DNA of 64,000 bases from Membranipora membranacea (lineage: Eukaryota; Bryozoa; Gymnolaemata; Cheilostomatida; Membraniporidae). Position numbers and translations under genes: made by a program. Within the stretch, counting starts at the first letter, position 1. Every line of letters begins with the position of its first letter. The DNA lies in contig OU612070.1 in the NCBI GenBank assembly GCA_914767715.1, positions 1,443,501 to 1,507,500 of the forward strand. Direction: 5' to 3'. The notes beneath the pieces were generated by a model, which was not told the origin of the DNA, searched no databases, and was given only the letters and a program-made list of their open reading frames with translations. This document shows positions 1 to 11,555 of this stretch, piece by piece.

Positions 1-434
1 ATCGATTTGGGCCTGGAGCAAGAGGGAGAAGGGTTACAATGACGAATGGGGAATCGAATGGAACAATTATGAGGAGACGTTTGAGCCTAAGCATATCCAG
101 AAGCTGAATCACAGGACTGGTTCGTATAAACAAGAAGTAACAGCTTCTCCTTGGTAAACTTTTTTTTATTCCAGTCTCTTGATTTCATTTCACCGTTACG
201 AATAGATTGGCTGAGGGTCCATGGATAGGCTGGCTGCGGGGCATTACACCCATGAATCATAACATAAAATAGAAGTTTGCACAAGTGTGTGGCCTTACCT
301 TTAGACAAAGAGATGTATTAATTTTATCTGGTGGCTTTTGCTGGTCGAGCAGGCAGAAAATTAGTCTATGAAGTTTAACTGACAGGATAGGGATAGATAA
401 ATTGCATATTTTAGATTAATCTCATCAATATAGT

Positions 435-545
435 GTTCTTACATGTCTGGGGCTATGTCTAAGTTCTTACATGTCTGGGGCTATGTCTAAGTTCTTACAT
501 GTCTGGGGCTATGTCTAAGTTCTTACATGTCTGGGGCTATGTCTC
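435..545 (-). repeat. 28-bp tandem repeat (4 units) carrying 5' splice donors at the exon 8/intron 8 border
   Basis: Four head-to-tail 28-bp units. On the minus strand each contains CAGACATGTAAGAACTTAG, so each unit holds a usable donor CAT|GTAAGA. The most 5' donor (exon edge at 527) keeps the sulfatase frame. Using any later donor adds 28 nt and brings in an immediate TAG. Copy B has only two units (46383-46437). Confidence 0.9.
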
Positions 546-3500
546 AGTCTCCCCTGCAGAGCTGACCATTGATTGACACTATCCAGTCCTCCAGGTATGC
601 TGATTCCTGCAGCATGGAGGAGTGTCGGGTACCAGTCAGAGATGTGCATCAGCCCATTGTACACAGTCTTATGCCTGGGTGCTTTTGGGCCACTTATAAA
701 ACCTGCAACTCTAGTACCTGAAAATTGTAATTATAGATATATAAGGTAAAATATAGCTATCAACTGAATTCTATAGTCATGGGTAATTTACATGCCATTT
801 TGAGTGTGAGTAATATAACAACATGTAAATATAATAATATAGTAGTAAACACATCTCTACCCATTTATGTGTTGATTTTACATGTTTTATGAATGTGTGT
901 TTTGTTCTCACTTACCTCCTTCCCACAAACTGCCCTTTGTACCACGTAGCGGGTAGTTTGTTCCGACACCTCCCCGTGCCTGTGAAGGAGCCCCGTTGTC
1001 ACTTGAGTAGATAAAAATTGTGTTCTCCCACAGTCCTCTACTCTTCAGAGCCTTAGTTATGTTGCCTACAGCTTCATCCAGCATGGTGATCTGTCCTGTG
1101 AAGTTATTAAGATGAAGACCGACATTACATAACTTTTGACAAAACAAGATCTGCTAACCTCAGACTTATACAGGTATCAGTTTGTCGACTGTATATTTCT
1201 GATTTGTGGTCTTCTTGTCTTGCAAAAAGGATGCTACACAAAGAATACGCACTGTGTTAGGATGATAATATTGGCATCGGCAACAATTCAGGGTTCAGGA
1301 TATGTCTGGCGGTTAAGGGTTAGGATTCGGCAAGGTTTATTTCCTGCCGCCAGACATCATTTTGGATTAGGCACTGGTGAGCCGTTCATCATATAGCCAG
1401 GTATGGTCAGATTAACTGTGTGCTTGCACACAGTATGTATATTTCCCTCTTCCTCATTGAAAAAAGAGAAGTCAGTTATGGCGGGCAAGGGTATATAGGC
1501 TTGGGCCTTAGGGGGTCCGCCAAATAGAGCAGTCAAAAATGACACTGTACATAAGATAAAAATTATGATGAAGAAGACAACAATGCATTAAACAAGATAT
1601 ATCTTTGGTGACAATATAGTATCTCAGAACAGGTAAAATGTCAAAAGAGTTTTTTACTTACCGTAAAGGTCAATATCAGCTGAGTTTTGTTTAGCTAGTT
1701 TGGGGTGACATGATGTTAGCTATCACTGATTTTTATTAGCCAATTTGGGAGCAAAAAAACAAAAAGGTTGCATAAAGTGAGCTAGGATTTCAATATTTAA
1801 ACCATTTTATAAGAAAATATTTCTTCTTCTAAGATATTTCGATTTCATTAGGCCTACCTGCTAATGCCCTCCTGTCTTTATTGTCAATGTAACTGTACTG
1901 TTTTGTGTAGCTCTCAGGTATTTGATAAGGAGTTTTTCCGTTTTGTAGCGCTACATGCATGTACATTGGAGGTGAGTTCTCATCCTGTAATAAGAAAGTT
2001 GAAATTGTTACTATATCAATTGTTTCTCATGTCATCATATTGAATTATTTTCATTTTCATGTCTCATCTGATTTTTGTTAGAAAACAATTATAGCATTTA
2101 GGATGATATTCGTATTGCCAATTCTGACATGGCAACATACTTGATGTCAAAGCCTGTACGCAGTGATCATATTTATGCATAGACTTAATAATTATTATGT
2201 CTATGTATTTATGTGATCACCAAGGAAATGATATACTGTACCAGATTTTCCATTCTTCACAGAGCTGATGAAAAGGGGTAAAGTAGAGCGATGGATGGAA
2301 ATAAACTAGAAGGGCAGGTTTTATTGCCAAGTTTACCTTTTGGTCAATGATACGGACAGCTTCATCAACGAATACAAGGGAAGAATATTCACCGACCCTA
2401 CTGGAATCAGGAGTTGTGTTGTTCCAGAAATCTAATCCACCATACAGAATGCCTGTATTAGTATCAGGGCGAACATCTAAAACATGGATTGTGAATACTT
2501 TTGTTGAGTAATAAAAAACAAAAATTGTCATCATGATTGCATAACTAAAATCTTAAATCAGCTACATATGCCAAACCGAATATCTGATCTGGTATGAAGT
2601 CCAGTCCAGGTGAATATCATGAGTTCTATTAATTAATTAGCAACAATTAATTAGTTCTCAGGCTATCAATATTATTCAGTGACTTAGTTTGGTTCGAGAC
2701 AAAAAATCGAGAAAGATTTGACCACAAACTTGAATACATTCTACAATATGTCATAACATACAAATTGCATGTATAACACCATTTACATCCACTTTTCCAA
2801 GTTCAAAATTTGGCTGGCGAACCTCAGTCTAACAATAAATCATGCTGCACTTGAAATTAATCACTCAGTTGCTGGCAAATGATACAATGCAGCATTTTTT
2901 TACCTCTAACAGGCTCAACTATTTTTGGAGGGCTGAACCCACATTCAAACAAATGTGCACAGGAACAGCAGATAATAATAGTAATGATGTTTAATGGCAT
3001 GGATAAAGGACTTACACTGATGAGTATAGTAGTCTATTCCTCCTTGCATACATCCGAAGTAGGTATCAAATCCTCTGTTCTGTGGTATATATTCCTCCTG
3101 GTACATTCCAAGATGCCATTTACCTAAAAATGAGAAAACAAATTTTTGTCGCAGAGAGGTAAAACCGCAGACTAAATAGAAATCTAACTTTTTTTGCATG
3201 AGAATGGCCGCAGCCTATTAACGTTTATTTGTTGTTATAAACAAGATATGATACTGATGATAAATTTAGCTAGTTGTTGGCCATCGATCTTTTTACATTC
3301 TTAAAAAAATTGATGACCCTTATTTTTACAGTCCTTAACAGGCCATGAACACTCACCAATCGCATGCGTGTCATATCCTTTTTTCTTCAACTGTTCAGGA
3401 AGCAGGGTGAAGTTAAGGGGAAGTCCGCGTGCCTGTGATCCTCTAACAACTGAATGCTGAAGTCCAATGTTTATTGCATATCGCCCTGTCATATTACAAA

Positions 3501-3936
3501 CAAAACAAAGTATTACTACAAGTTTTTGATGCACCAAAAAAGCTGGGCTGGTTAAAATGCTCTCTTTATAACTCCTTTTACAAGACGTGACAGAACCAGT
3601 TTATATGATATGCCATGACATATTTTTATCCTTACCAGTCATAAGAGCTCCTCGTGATGCAGTGCATGCATGCTGAGCGTAATAATTGTCCAATATGATT
3701 CCTTTCCTGGCTAGTCTGTCCATCACTGGAGTCTTGATCCCTTGCCCAGCACCCCCATTGTAACCGATGTCTGGATATCCGATATCATCAGACAGGACAA
3801 ATATTATATTAGGGGGTGTTTCCTGTCTCCTTCTGTATCCTCCCCACGGCCTGCTGCTGGCAGCATATATTGTTGCTATCTGACAGCACGATATAATGAG
3901 CAACAGAACAAATAAACAGTTTACCAGTAGTGACAT
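527..3936 (-). CDS. Arylsulfatase B-like sulfatase, copy A (exons 1-8; 3' end outside window)
   Basis: Predicted secreted or lysosomal sulfate-ester hydrolase. Exons on the minus strand, 5' to 3': 3936-3636, 3485-3357, 3123-3018, 2932-2904, 2476-2337, 1984-1858, 1095-916, 717-527. All phases agree and each junction has GT/AG. A hydrophobic signal peptide ([18 protein letters not shown]...) starts the protein. ARSB-family landmarks follow in order: the metal-binding segment [14 protein letters not shown], the formylglycine site [46 protein letters not shown] and [10 protein letters not shown]. Exon 6 reads [13 protein letters not shown], so Lys replaces the active-site His that human ARSB (His242) and copy B have. 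Exon 1 is identical in protein to copy B. The three C-terminal exons seen in copy B (44796-45704) would lie left of position 1. The frame is intact, so this is a diverged paralogue, probably catalytically impaired (inference), and not an obvious pseudogene. ARSI/ARSJ are the alternative family assignments. Confidence 0.9.
1357..1545 (-). other. Open frame inside sulfatase intron 6, possible alternative 3' exon (copy A)
   Basis: An open frame runs from an in-frame TGTACAG|TG acceptor-like site to a stop and would encode about 60 residues beginning [15 protein letters not shown]. If spliced to exon 6 (phase 1) it stays in frame and would replace the C-terminal half of the sulfatase. The same frame exists in copy B (47263-47520). 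The four differences between copies in this stretch all change the amino acid (F/Y, N/D, K/E, N/Y), which does not suggest protein-level constraint. It is listed because the splice phase fits. It may well be non-coding. Confidence 0.2.
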
Positions 3937-4650
3937 TGCGGTAGATGACCTCTTATGGATGCACAGATGAGATCTCTGACACCTCTTCCACTGATCATCA
4001 GGGTTTTATATCCTACAAGAGTACTTAATTTGAAGGCTTATACTATTGCTGTGGTTATAGAATGATGTATGGATGATAAATTGATAATGCTGTGATCCCC
4101 ACTGCTACCAATATCAATTTGAAACCAACTGATACTTTCGTCATAAGAGTCTCAAGGCTGCACTGTGGTTTTTAGGGATGAACAGTACCATGCTGTTACC
4201 AACCTGTAACTGGTGACATGTAATAAATCAAGCCAATGAAAATACCTCTCCTACCCAAGGGTTTCAATAGGCTTGAAGGACCATAATATGTGCTGTGGTT
4301 ATAGAATGATGTATGGATGATAAACTTAAAAAATGCAAGTCACCTTCCATGCCCAACTGCGTCAATGACTATTCCCAACTGCGTCAATGAGTATTTATAA
4401 TCTTTTACTGCGTGTAAACAATCAGCTACTAATAAATACCATCTTATACCACCAATGACAGACTGTCAATAAGATTATACTCATTTACCAATTCATCTGT
4501 TTTTACTTGTCAGTGTCACTCATTCGATAGCTTTCTATGGAGACAATGATTCCCTTGTGATACTGCAGCATGCCATTCTAACATAACAGCAATCTTAGTG
4601 CTGGAGTGTATACAGAAATTTCACAGATGATACTTCAATCTAGAATTTTT

Positions 4651-5386
4651 CAGTGTTCCCACATAAAAATAAGCTAAAATCTCAACCACAAACACATCAC
4701 ATCTCAAACTTCATTTACAGGGCAAGTGGGTTGATGCCACTGAATGTTTTAGCCAGCCATATTAAGTGTCTCCTGTCTCTTTTACTATCCTATAGGAGTT
4801 TAATTTAGCTAGAGTTTAATTTCGCTATCTGGACCTGGTACTAAATTTAGCAAGTACTAAATTTCGCTAGTAGGCTTAATAGTGAAAATTTAAACAAAAT
4901 GTCCGAGCTGGCATTCGAATCCAGGGCCAATGCTTCAAACAAGCTCCACAAGTGGAGTGGCCAAATTCAAAATTATACAGTCACAGCTTGAACAAATCGA
5001 AATTGATTGATGCGATGCAACACCCATTTGAAAAAGATTTGGAAAAATTTGACAAAGCCTAGAAGATACTTCAAATACAATAAAAATATGTATCTGAAAA
5101 TTTTTGTAAACTGCTGCTGCAATTGACAAAAGCAAGCTACCAGCTGTTTCCCTCCAATCAGTTCTCCCACAGGCTTCCTGTACACCTTGCAATTAAAAAA
5201 CACAGTCAGTAGCTAGTACAGAACAGATATATAAACTGGATGCGTAACATAGTAAAAGAGACAGGAGACACTTAATATGGCTGGCTAAAACATTCAGTGG
5301 CATCAACCCACTTGCCCTGTAAATGAAATTTGAGATGTGATGTGTATGTGGTTGAGATTTTAGCTTATTTTTATGTGGGAACACCG
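4651..5386. mobile_element. Foldback/TIR element, internally deleted form (sulfatase-GRL intergenic, copy A)
   Basis: About 736 bp with terminal inverted repeats of about 130 bp. The left end reads CRGTGTTCCCACATAAAAA and the right end is its reverse complement (TTTTTATGTGGGAACACCG). The centre carries an AT-rich module with paired TTTAATTTCGCTA-type motifs and a TTCGAAT segment like a tRNA T-arm, then a piece shared with both arms of the longer relative at 50562-57880. No transposase frame is seen. It sits between the divergent promoters of the sulfatase and GRL genes. Confidence 0.75.
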
Positions 5387-7537
5387 AACATATTTCCCCT
5401 GACTGCCAGAGAAATTACCGGCAAGGAATCTGCATGGGATGACTATGTCAGTATGGTGGTTGTATTGTATATTGGCAACAGTCTTTATTTAATTGTACCC
5501 TGGAATTGACAAACAAAATTATTAGTCAAGTGAAGCATGGATGGTAAAATAGGGAACAATAGTAATAATCTCATTATGAATGTTGTATGAGTAATCTGTG
5601 CTTTATAATGGTCAGAACTGTTAAAATGTGGCAACAACGAAACGAACGGTGCAAAATCTATGTGTGGTAAAAATATGCCACAGTATTATGAAATCCAAAT
5701 TCTGTTTATAAAATGAGTAGCAGTATAACAAAATGAAATGGTCAAATGTCATTCAAATATTAAACTTACAACTGTTGGTGTATTAACCACCATCGACAGA
5801 ATCAGAACATGTAATAATGGTATACACTGTTATCATAACCGAGTATAGCAGCGCCCTGACATAATTGGCTCCTAAAACAAATTATTAATCCTAAATATAT
5901 GCACTGACAGGTTAAAAAATACAAGTACATATAACAAAACTGAGAAATAAATTAATCAGTCTCAAACAATCCGAGATAGAACTTTACATCATGACGCCGG
6001 TCAGCAATGACACTTATATATAAATAAATAATCGTGAAACCTCACAACGCGTTGAATATAAGAACGGAGTTTAGAATAAACGAAATAACGTAGCGTCACA
6101 ATCGGTAGAATTATACATTTGTAGTGAAAGTTACGCAGTCGACAAGTATAAATAACAGAAGAAAACTCACCATAAGTATTATATAGATTGACTTGAAGCT
6201 ATTTATAGTGATGATAATACTGTGTATATCGTAAGATTAGTCCAGAATAAAGTACATAATATAATAGTTGAGTCTGGATAATAAGATGTCGGCTGAACGG
6301 GCATGAGCCCTAGATGTTGATAGTTCGAAGGCTACTGCTACACTGAAGTACAGTGTTATTATTTGATTCGTTGATGCATAGATAAATGAAAGTCATGAGT
6401 GGACAACCACAAATTGTAATACCGGCACAATGACCTCTGAACTTTTCTTGAAAAAATGGCACAATGTGCTCTATAGATTAAATTTCATGTCTGTGCAATA
6501 ATAAAATAGGATGTTTTATCCCTGATTTTCCTATCAAGAATATATAATAAATCCATGGGTTGATCACATTGGATGGAAAAAAAGAAATATCGCAAAGCCT
6601 CAGTGATATATAAAAATAAATTTACCATTCGCAATGCAATCCATATGATTATTGTGTCAGGAGGGTTTGTTCATTGCTGATATCCGTATAGCTTGTAAAG
6701 GCTAAAATAGTGAAATCATCACATCACAAAAACAAACTGTTTTGAAATTTCTGAATTTTGTCCGTTTTGTAATGATGCAAACCTGCCAATAAAGCCGTAT
6801 TTTATGTCCAACATCGTGCAGATCTATTAACCATCACATCCGGAAAGTGCTATATATGGGTAAAGATCAGGATATACTCTCACACAGAGTAACTGATGAC
6901 TTTTTCCATGAGATAAGGACCACTATCACATTATTTAGTTGTCTAATGGTCCCTATTTAAGCCATAGAAGGTGTGGAAATACCTGTCCTGTGGTATATAT
7001 ACTTCCTCATACTTTTCGATTATTATACAAAAAAGGGGCTAGATTTACTACATATGATGATGGAGCGACGTCCTCATATATCACAAGATTTGGTACCCAT
7101 TTGAGAATGATAAATCGGTAAGTGATCTGCTTTGTCATAATAACGGAATGAAAGAGCAAACAATTCAAATAAACATTCACAATACTGATAAAAAATAGTG
7201 ACCTATGCATGACAAGAGTATATTTTAAATCTCACTTTCTAAAAATAACACTGAAACTGTACTTGCGTTTAAAATGGATATTGATCTCCCCTTCTCAACC
7301 CCGGAAACATATTGGCAATTTTCCTACTTGTCAAATACTTTAAAAAAGCTCTTGAAATTTCCTGCCACTCTAGATCTGACTGTTTCATGAACATAAATGA
7401 ATATGTTATGAAATCACCATTGATTTGCAATCATTCGAGGTTTGCCTTGCTGCCACTTGGGTAAGATTAGCAAAATCTGAAAATATTTGTTGCAACATAC
7501 CAAGATACAGTGACTTAATAATAGGCATAACGCAATA
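5387..7537. other. Intergenic/5' region of GRL copy A
   Basis: No coding exon recognised. Most of this stretch is shared, with scattered substitutions, with 57880-57980 and 60825-63017 upstream of GRL copy B. It therefore belongs to the duplicated unit and includes whatever promoter serves the receptor gene. Copy B carries extra insertions in it, near 61736-61771 and 62131-62490. Confidence 0.6.
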
Positions 7538-10528
7538 ATGGTGATCCACCAGACAAGAGTATTACCAGTTGATACTACAGTGACTGCAGAAGACGAACCT
7601 TCTCTACAGAGATTCGATCTATCAATTCGGTATATCATGACAGCTGTGGGCTGCTTACCTGCCAGCTGCATACCACATCTACCAAAGTCAGTTCGGGTAC
7701 CCCTGGCCGTAGCACAACTGCTGATGACTATAGTTCTACTCATTCCACCTGTGAATGCCCTGTTCAGCATTTTAGGACAGGAGGACAGACAAGATCCTAC
7801 AGTTTTCATCTACAAAATATTGTGTTTGGAGGTATCATTTCTCACTCCTTTTGATGCTCTCTGCTTCTCAGTCACTGCTTACATGTTTAATACATTCACT
7901 GACTACTATGGACAGCTCTCAGTAGTGCAACAGTGTTTCAACAAAATTCACATAGACATACCGCACCGTTTTATGAGGTTTTCTCTTGTCATGCTGGCTA
8001 CCTCAGGTGTCTTAATGTCAGGAGTGATGGTCACCTTATTCATATACGACTATATTCATCCTGTGTGGCACCTTGATCCTTTATTTGCACCGGAGATCAC
8101 GAACGATAACTACGACAGTCTAGATCAGTTTCAGGTTAGGCTGAGACAGTTAGGCCAAATTTACATGGTGATGTATGGCATCCACACATGCATCAAAATC
8201 ACTTATTTAAGCTCGGTGATCCTTGTCATATTCCTACTCTTCAGGGGTTACAACAAAAACTTGGAAAATATTGTCAAAAACAATCCCAATAAACTTCAGA
8301 AAGACCTCTTGATGTATCGCCACACACATCTAGAACTGTGTCAGCTGGTCGAGAACATGAACAGATTATTCCGATGCTTGTTGGGCTGCATGGTACTGGC
8401 CTATAGTGTTGGAACGCTGCTCATTCTCTACCTTGTGTCCTTGGGATTAACAAAGGACTCAGAGTTGAGAGGGATTATGATTTTCTGGTGTATAATGTTT
8501 ATTTTCTTCGACATAATGACTATTGTATCATGCCAGGTGATCCAAGATCAGGTGAGTCTTTTCAATTTATGTTTTTTTTTGCTTGAATTGCTTGTTGCCT
8601 TAGGACCTGTCCTCCTTCCTAGGAGTTAAGATCTCGATATTTGCGGTCTAGAGTTCTTATTAAAAGGCCATGTTTAGGGTTCAGATTGTGCAAAAAATAA
8701 AACATTGTATAGCTGGCGTGAGCATAAGTATAGCAAAGTGTCCTAAAGTACGACACAAGTGACAACAGCTCTCTTCAAACATTTTTTGAATCCATCTTCA
8801 GAGTGAAGGAATACCCTGCTTCTATTGAGGCAGTATTATTTAGCCAATAGTTAATATCGAAATTTTTTTTTTTACAAGCAGAGTGTACCAGCAACATTTT
8901 TCTTGCAATGTTTTTAGTTTGTGATAGTAATACAATCAATCAAGTCTCTTAGGTTTATTTTAGACTGTAGAGGCTAAAGAGCACCTGTTGAGACTAACTG
9001 TCACTCCCACAGAACAGAAGGTTGAGGTGGGACCATGGAAATGTTTTCTATTCATTAGGCATGTTATTATTTGTGCTGCTGATTTTGGAGTGCGATTCTG
9101 GTTATGTGTCTAGTGGTCCTTGTGTTGTCTCTTCCAACTGCAGCTTGACATCTTTCACTGAAAATCTGACAGTGGTCAGAGGAACCGAGTGGGTGTAAAA
9201 TGCATAAGTTTTGCTACCAGCTGATTTTTGTGAGAAAATTTTGAATCAGTGATCACATGTTGTGACTATGAGAATATGTGGTCACAGTGTCTAATGAAAC
9301 CCATAAGGGTAGAATAGTAAAGACGTAATAACATGGTGTCATGGTTTGCTGTTTAACAGCACTATAATAGTACAAACCTAGCAGTGCATTCAAGCTTACT
9401 AGTTTCAATTTGATAATATGGTATGTTTATATTTTTTCTTGACAACAGGAGTTTGAGTTGAGCTTATTTTTCGAGCAAGTTAGCGAGCCGACACCTCTTA
9501 CAGCAGCAGGAGTAATTGTTGTGAACAAAGACCTCGGTCTGACGGTAATCGTGATAATAATAATAATAATAATATTAATATAATATAATAATTATGTTGC
9601 TGTCCGTCTAGACTCTAGAGTCTAGATAGACGAGGTGCGGCATAGGAAGAGGTTTATAGTGACGACTAGGTTTCTGAGTCGTTAGTGCCACTTTTCAACC
9701 ACTCACACCTTTAACCCAGCGTGAAGCATAGCGCTACAAGGCTGGAGCTGCAGTGGTTGATGACAGCATCCTCCTGTATAAAGCTATACCATACAGGAGG
9801 GTTCTTTAATCTGCATGCACGATGGTGTTGTACATACAGTAGACCTCCATTATTTATAGTCCTGATCCGAATGGACTGTGTGATCAGTCAAAGTCGAAAC
9901 GACTTTCGGTCCCGGACGGGGTTTGAACCCACAACCGGCTGGTTAAGTGGCAGACACGCTAACCACTGAGCCAAACTGCTACAATACAACCAGCACTGCA
10001 CAAGGGGTTCCGACTGTCAGTGACACAGAAAGAGCTTGCCATTTTTTAACAACAAATCTTAGAATTTTTTGGGAGTTGAGAAACTGAAAACATTTTGAAG
10101 GCACTGTGCAAGTCTCATAAGTGGGCGATCTCCGCTAAGGAATCGGTGTCTCTGCATCTATATCTGCTATTTTGCATTCTATCAATTTCGCATCAAAAAT
10201 TATCTCTTGTATTATATATAGCCATGCCGAATATTCAGAGATTTTCCATGGTAGTCTGCTGGTAGACTGCCGACCCATGAATGTATGGATGTTGTTTTAT
10301 GTGAGAAAAGATCACACCATCTGATGGTTATAATTTCGTATTGGTCTATGTCAGACGATATCTAAGTTTCAATATCTGAATGATACAATATATTTATTTT
10401 AGATCGCTGGATTCATTCTCACATACTACATATTGATGGCTCAAATCGGCTCCTCATTGCAAGGATCAGAATGTCCAAACCTTGAATATAACCTCACTAC
10501 CACTATACCCGAGGAAATTCTAAGATGA
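7538..10528 (+). CDS. Gustatory receptor-like (GRL) seven-transmembrane protein, copy A
   Basis: Three phase-0 exons: 7538-8551, 9449-9544 and 10403-10528, 411 residues in all. Donors are CAG|GTGAGT and ACG|GTAATC; acceptors are ACAACAG and TTTTAG. The ORF running on past 8551 is intron read-through. The first exon encodes six hydrophobic segments and the Gr-type stretch LCQLVENMNRLFRCLLGCMV. Exon 2 gives a loop ending AAGVIVVNKDLGLT. Exon 3 gives the last membrane segment AGFILTYYILMAQIG, which matches the insect Gr/Or C-terminal signature TYhhhhhQF except for the final Phe. In insects the family forms ligand-gated cation channels with an inverted topology; outside them its roles are poorly known. 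A sensory or developmental ligand-gated channel is therefore inference. It lies head-to-head with the sulfatase and tail-to-tail with the decarboxylase. Confidence 0.85.
9553..9985 (-). mobile_element. tRNA-derived SINE in GRL intron 2
   Basis: On the minus strand it begins near 9985 with a tRNA-like head: box A TGGCTCAGTGGTTAGC and box B GGGTTCAAACCCC. An unrelated body of about 330 bp follows, with a perfect palindrome (CTAGACTCTAGAGTCTAG), and it ends in an ATT-repeat tail at 9553-9590. The tail abuts the donor of GRL exon 2 (9545), leaving only about 8 bp of native intron there. Confidence 0.8.
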
Positions 10529-11301
10529 AGCAAATTTGGTTATACATTGTACCCCTGGGCTGTTAGTATAGAAACCGGCGTACAACAAAACAGATATTCA
10601 ACTTGATTTCAGTGACATCACTAAGTAACAGATCCATCTCCTATAGTTATATAGTTACACAGGTCATGTAGTTTAGGCTTGTTAATTCATAATCAGTAAA
10701 TTAATATGATCTACTTTACAGTGTCAGTGACTTCACATTAAGTGTTTCTTTGTCTTTTTTTTAAAATTTGTTTCTGCCTCCATGCAATCAATTTTAACAA
10801 GTTTCTCGATTGTTGAACACATTGAGGACTTTAGGTAATCTGATCCTAAATACAAGAGCTTGTCTGAAGTTACTCAAGAGAGTGGTTTTATTTATTGCCA
10901 CTCATGTAGTTGATTTCCTTCAGGATGGTGAACAAATGCAGCACATCAATTTGCTAAAATGGATTTCCAATTATTTACTTCCCACCCACTTGAGGTACAC
11001 AATATAGATGGGTACCATTATTTCTTGCGTGTACATGCTCAAAAATATACCTAAGAATGCAGGCGAGTCATTATTATTCCATAACAGTACCATAATTTGG
11101 GGCAAGCGAGAGGGAAGTTGGATGCATTTATCGATGACTGGTTATCGCTTCTGTCATACTAATATATTCATTTTTATTTAGCATCATCACATTGTAAATA
11201 TTAAAAAACAATATTCATAAATATATATTTTTTTCAATACATGCATGTTTTTTGACTGTGGTTATATATGTGCACATGGAATGAACGATATAGAGCTGCC
11301 A

Positions 11302-11307
11302 ATAAAA
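11302..11307 (+). terminator. Possible poly(A) signal for GRL copy A
   Basis: AATAAA on the plus strand about 770 bp after the GRL stop, the nearest clear hexamer noticed. It lies about 60 bp from the decarboxylase poly(A) signal on the other strand, so the two transcripts would converge or overlap. Assignment is by position only. Confidence 0.3.
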
Positions 11308-11362
11308 TGTGAGCAAATAAAATAATAGATAAAAAAGATACATTATTCCTTGACAATGCCTT

Positions 11363-11368
11363 TTTATT
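11363..11368 (-). terminator. Poly(A) signal of the decarboxylase gene
   Basis: AATAAA on the minus strand, about 190 bp beyond the stop codon at 11556, in an AT-rich 3' region. Confidence 0.5.
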
Positions 11369-11555
11369 GACAATAACATATGATATATCATGTAGAATAC
11401 ACCTTCACCCTAATATCATGTAGAATACACCTTCAACCTCATTAACGTGATGGCTTACCACAGTATAGACTGCCCTGCCGCCCTCCACCTTGGTTGACAT
11501 ACAACTTAAACATCTGCTGGCTTTGACATATCTGGTACAAAGTTACATATTAAAA

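Noticed and set aside
3010-3030. CTGATGAG, the core of a hammerhead ribozyme
   Set aside because: It lies at an exon edge of the sulfatase in the opposite sense, and no GAAA/stem partners were found.
7414-7809. 131-codon minus ORF over the GRL start
   Set aside because: Shadow of the receptor exon; no independent motif.
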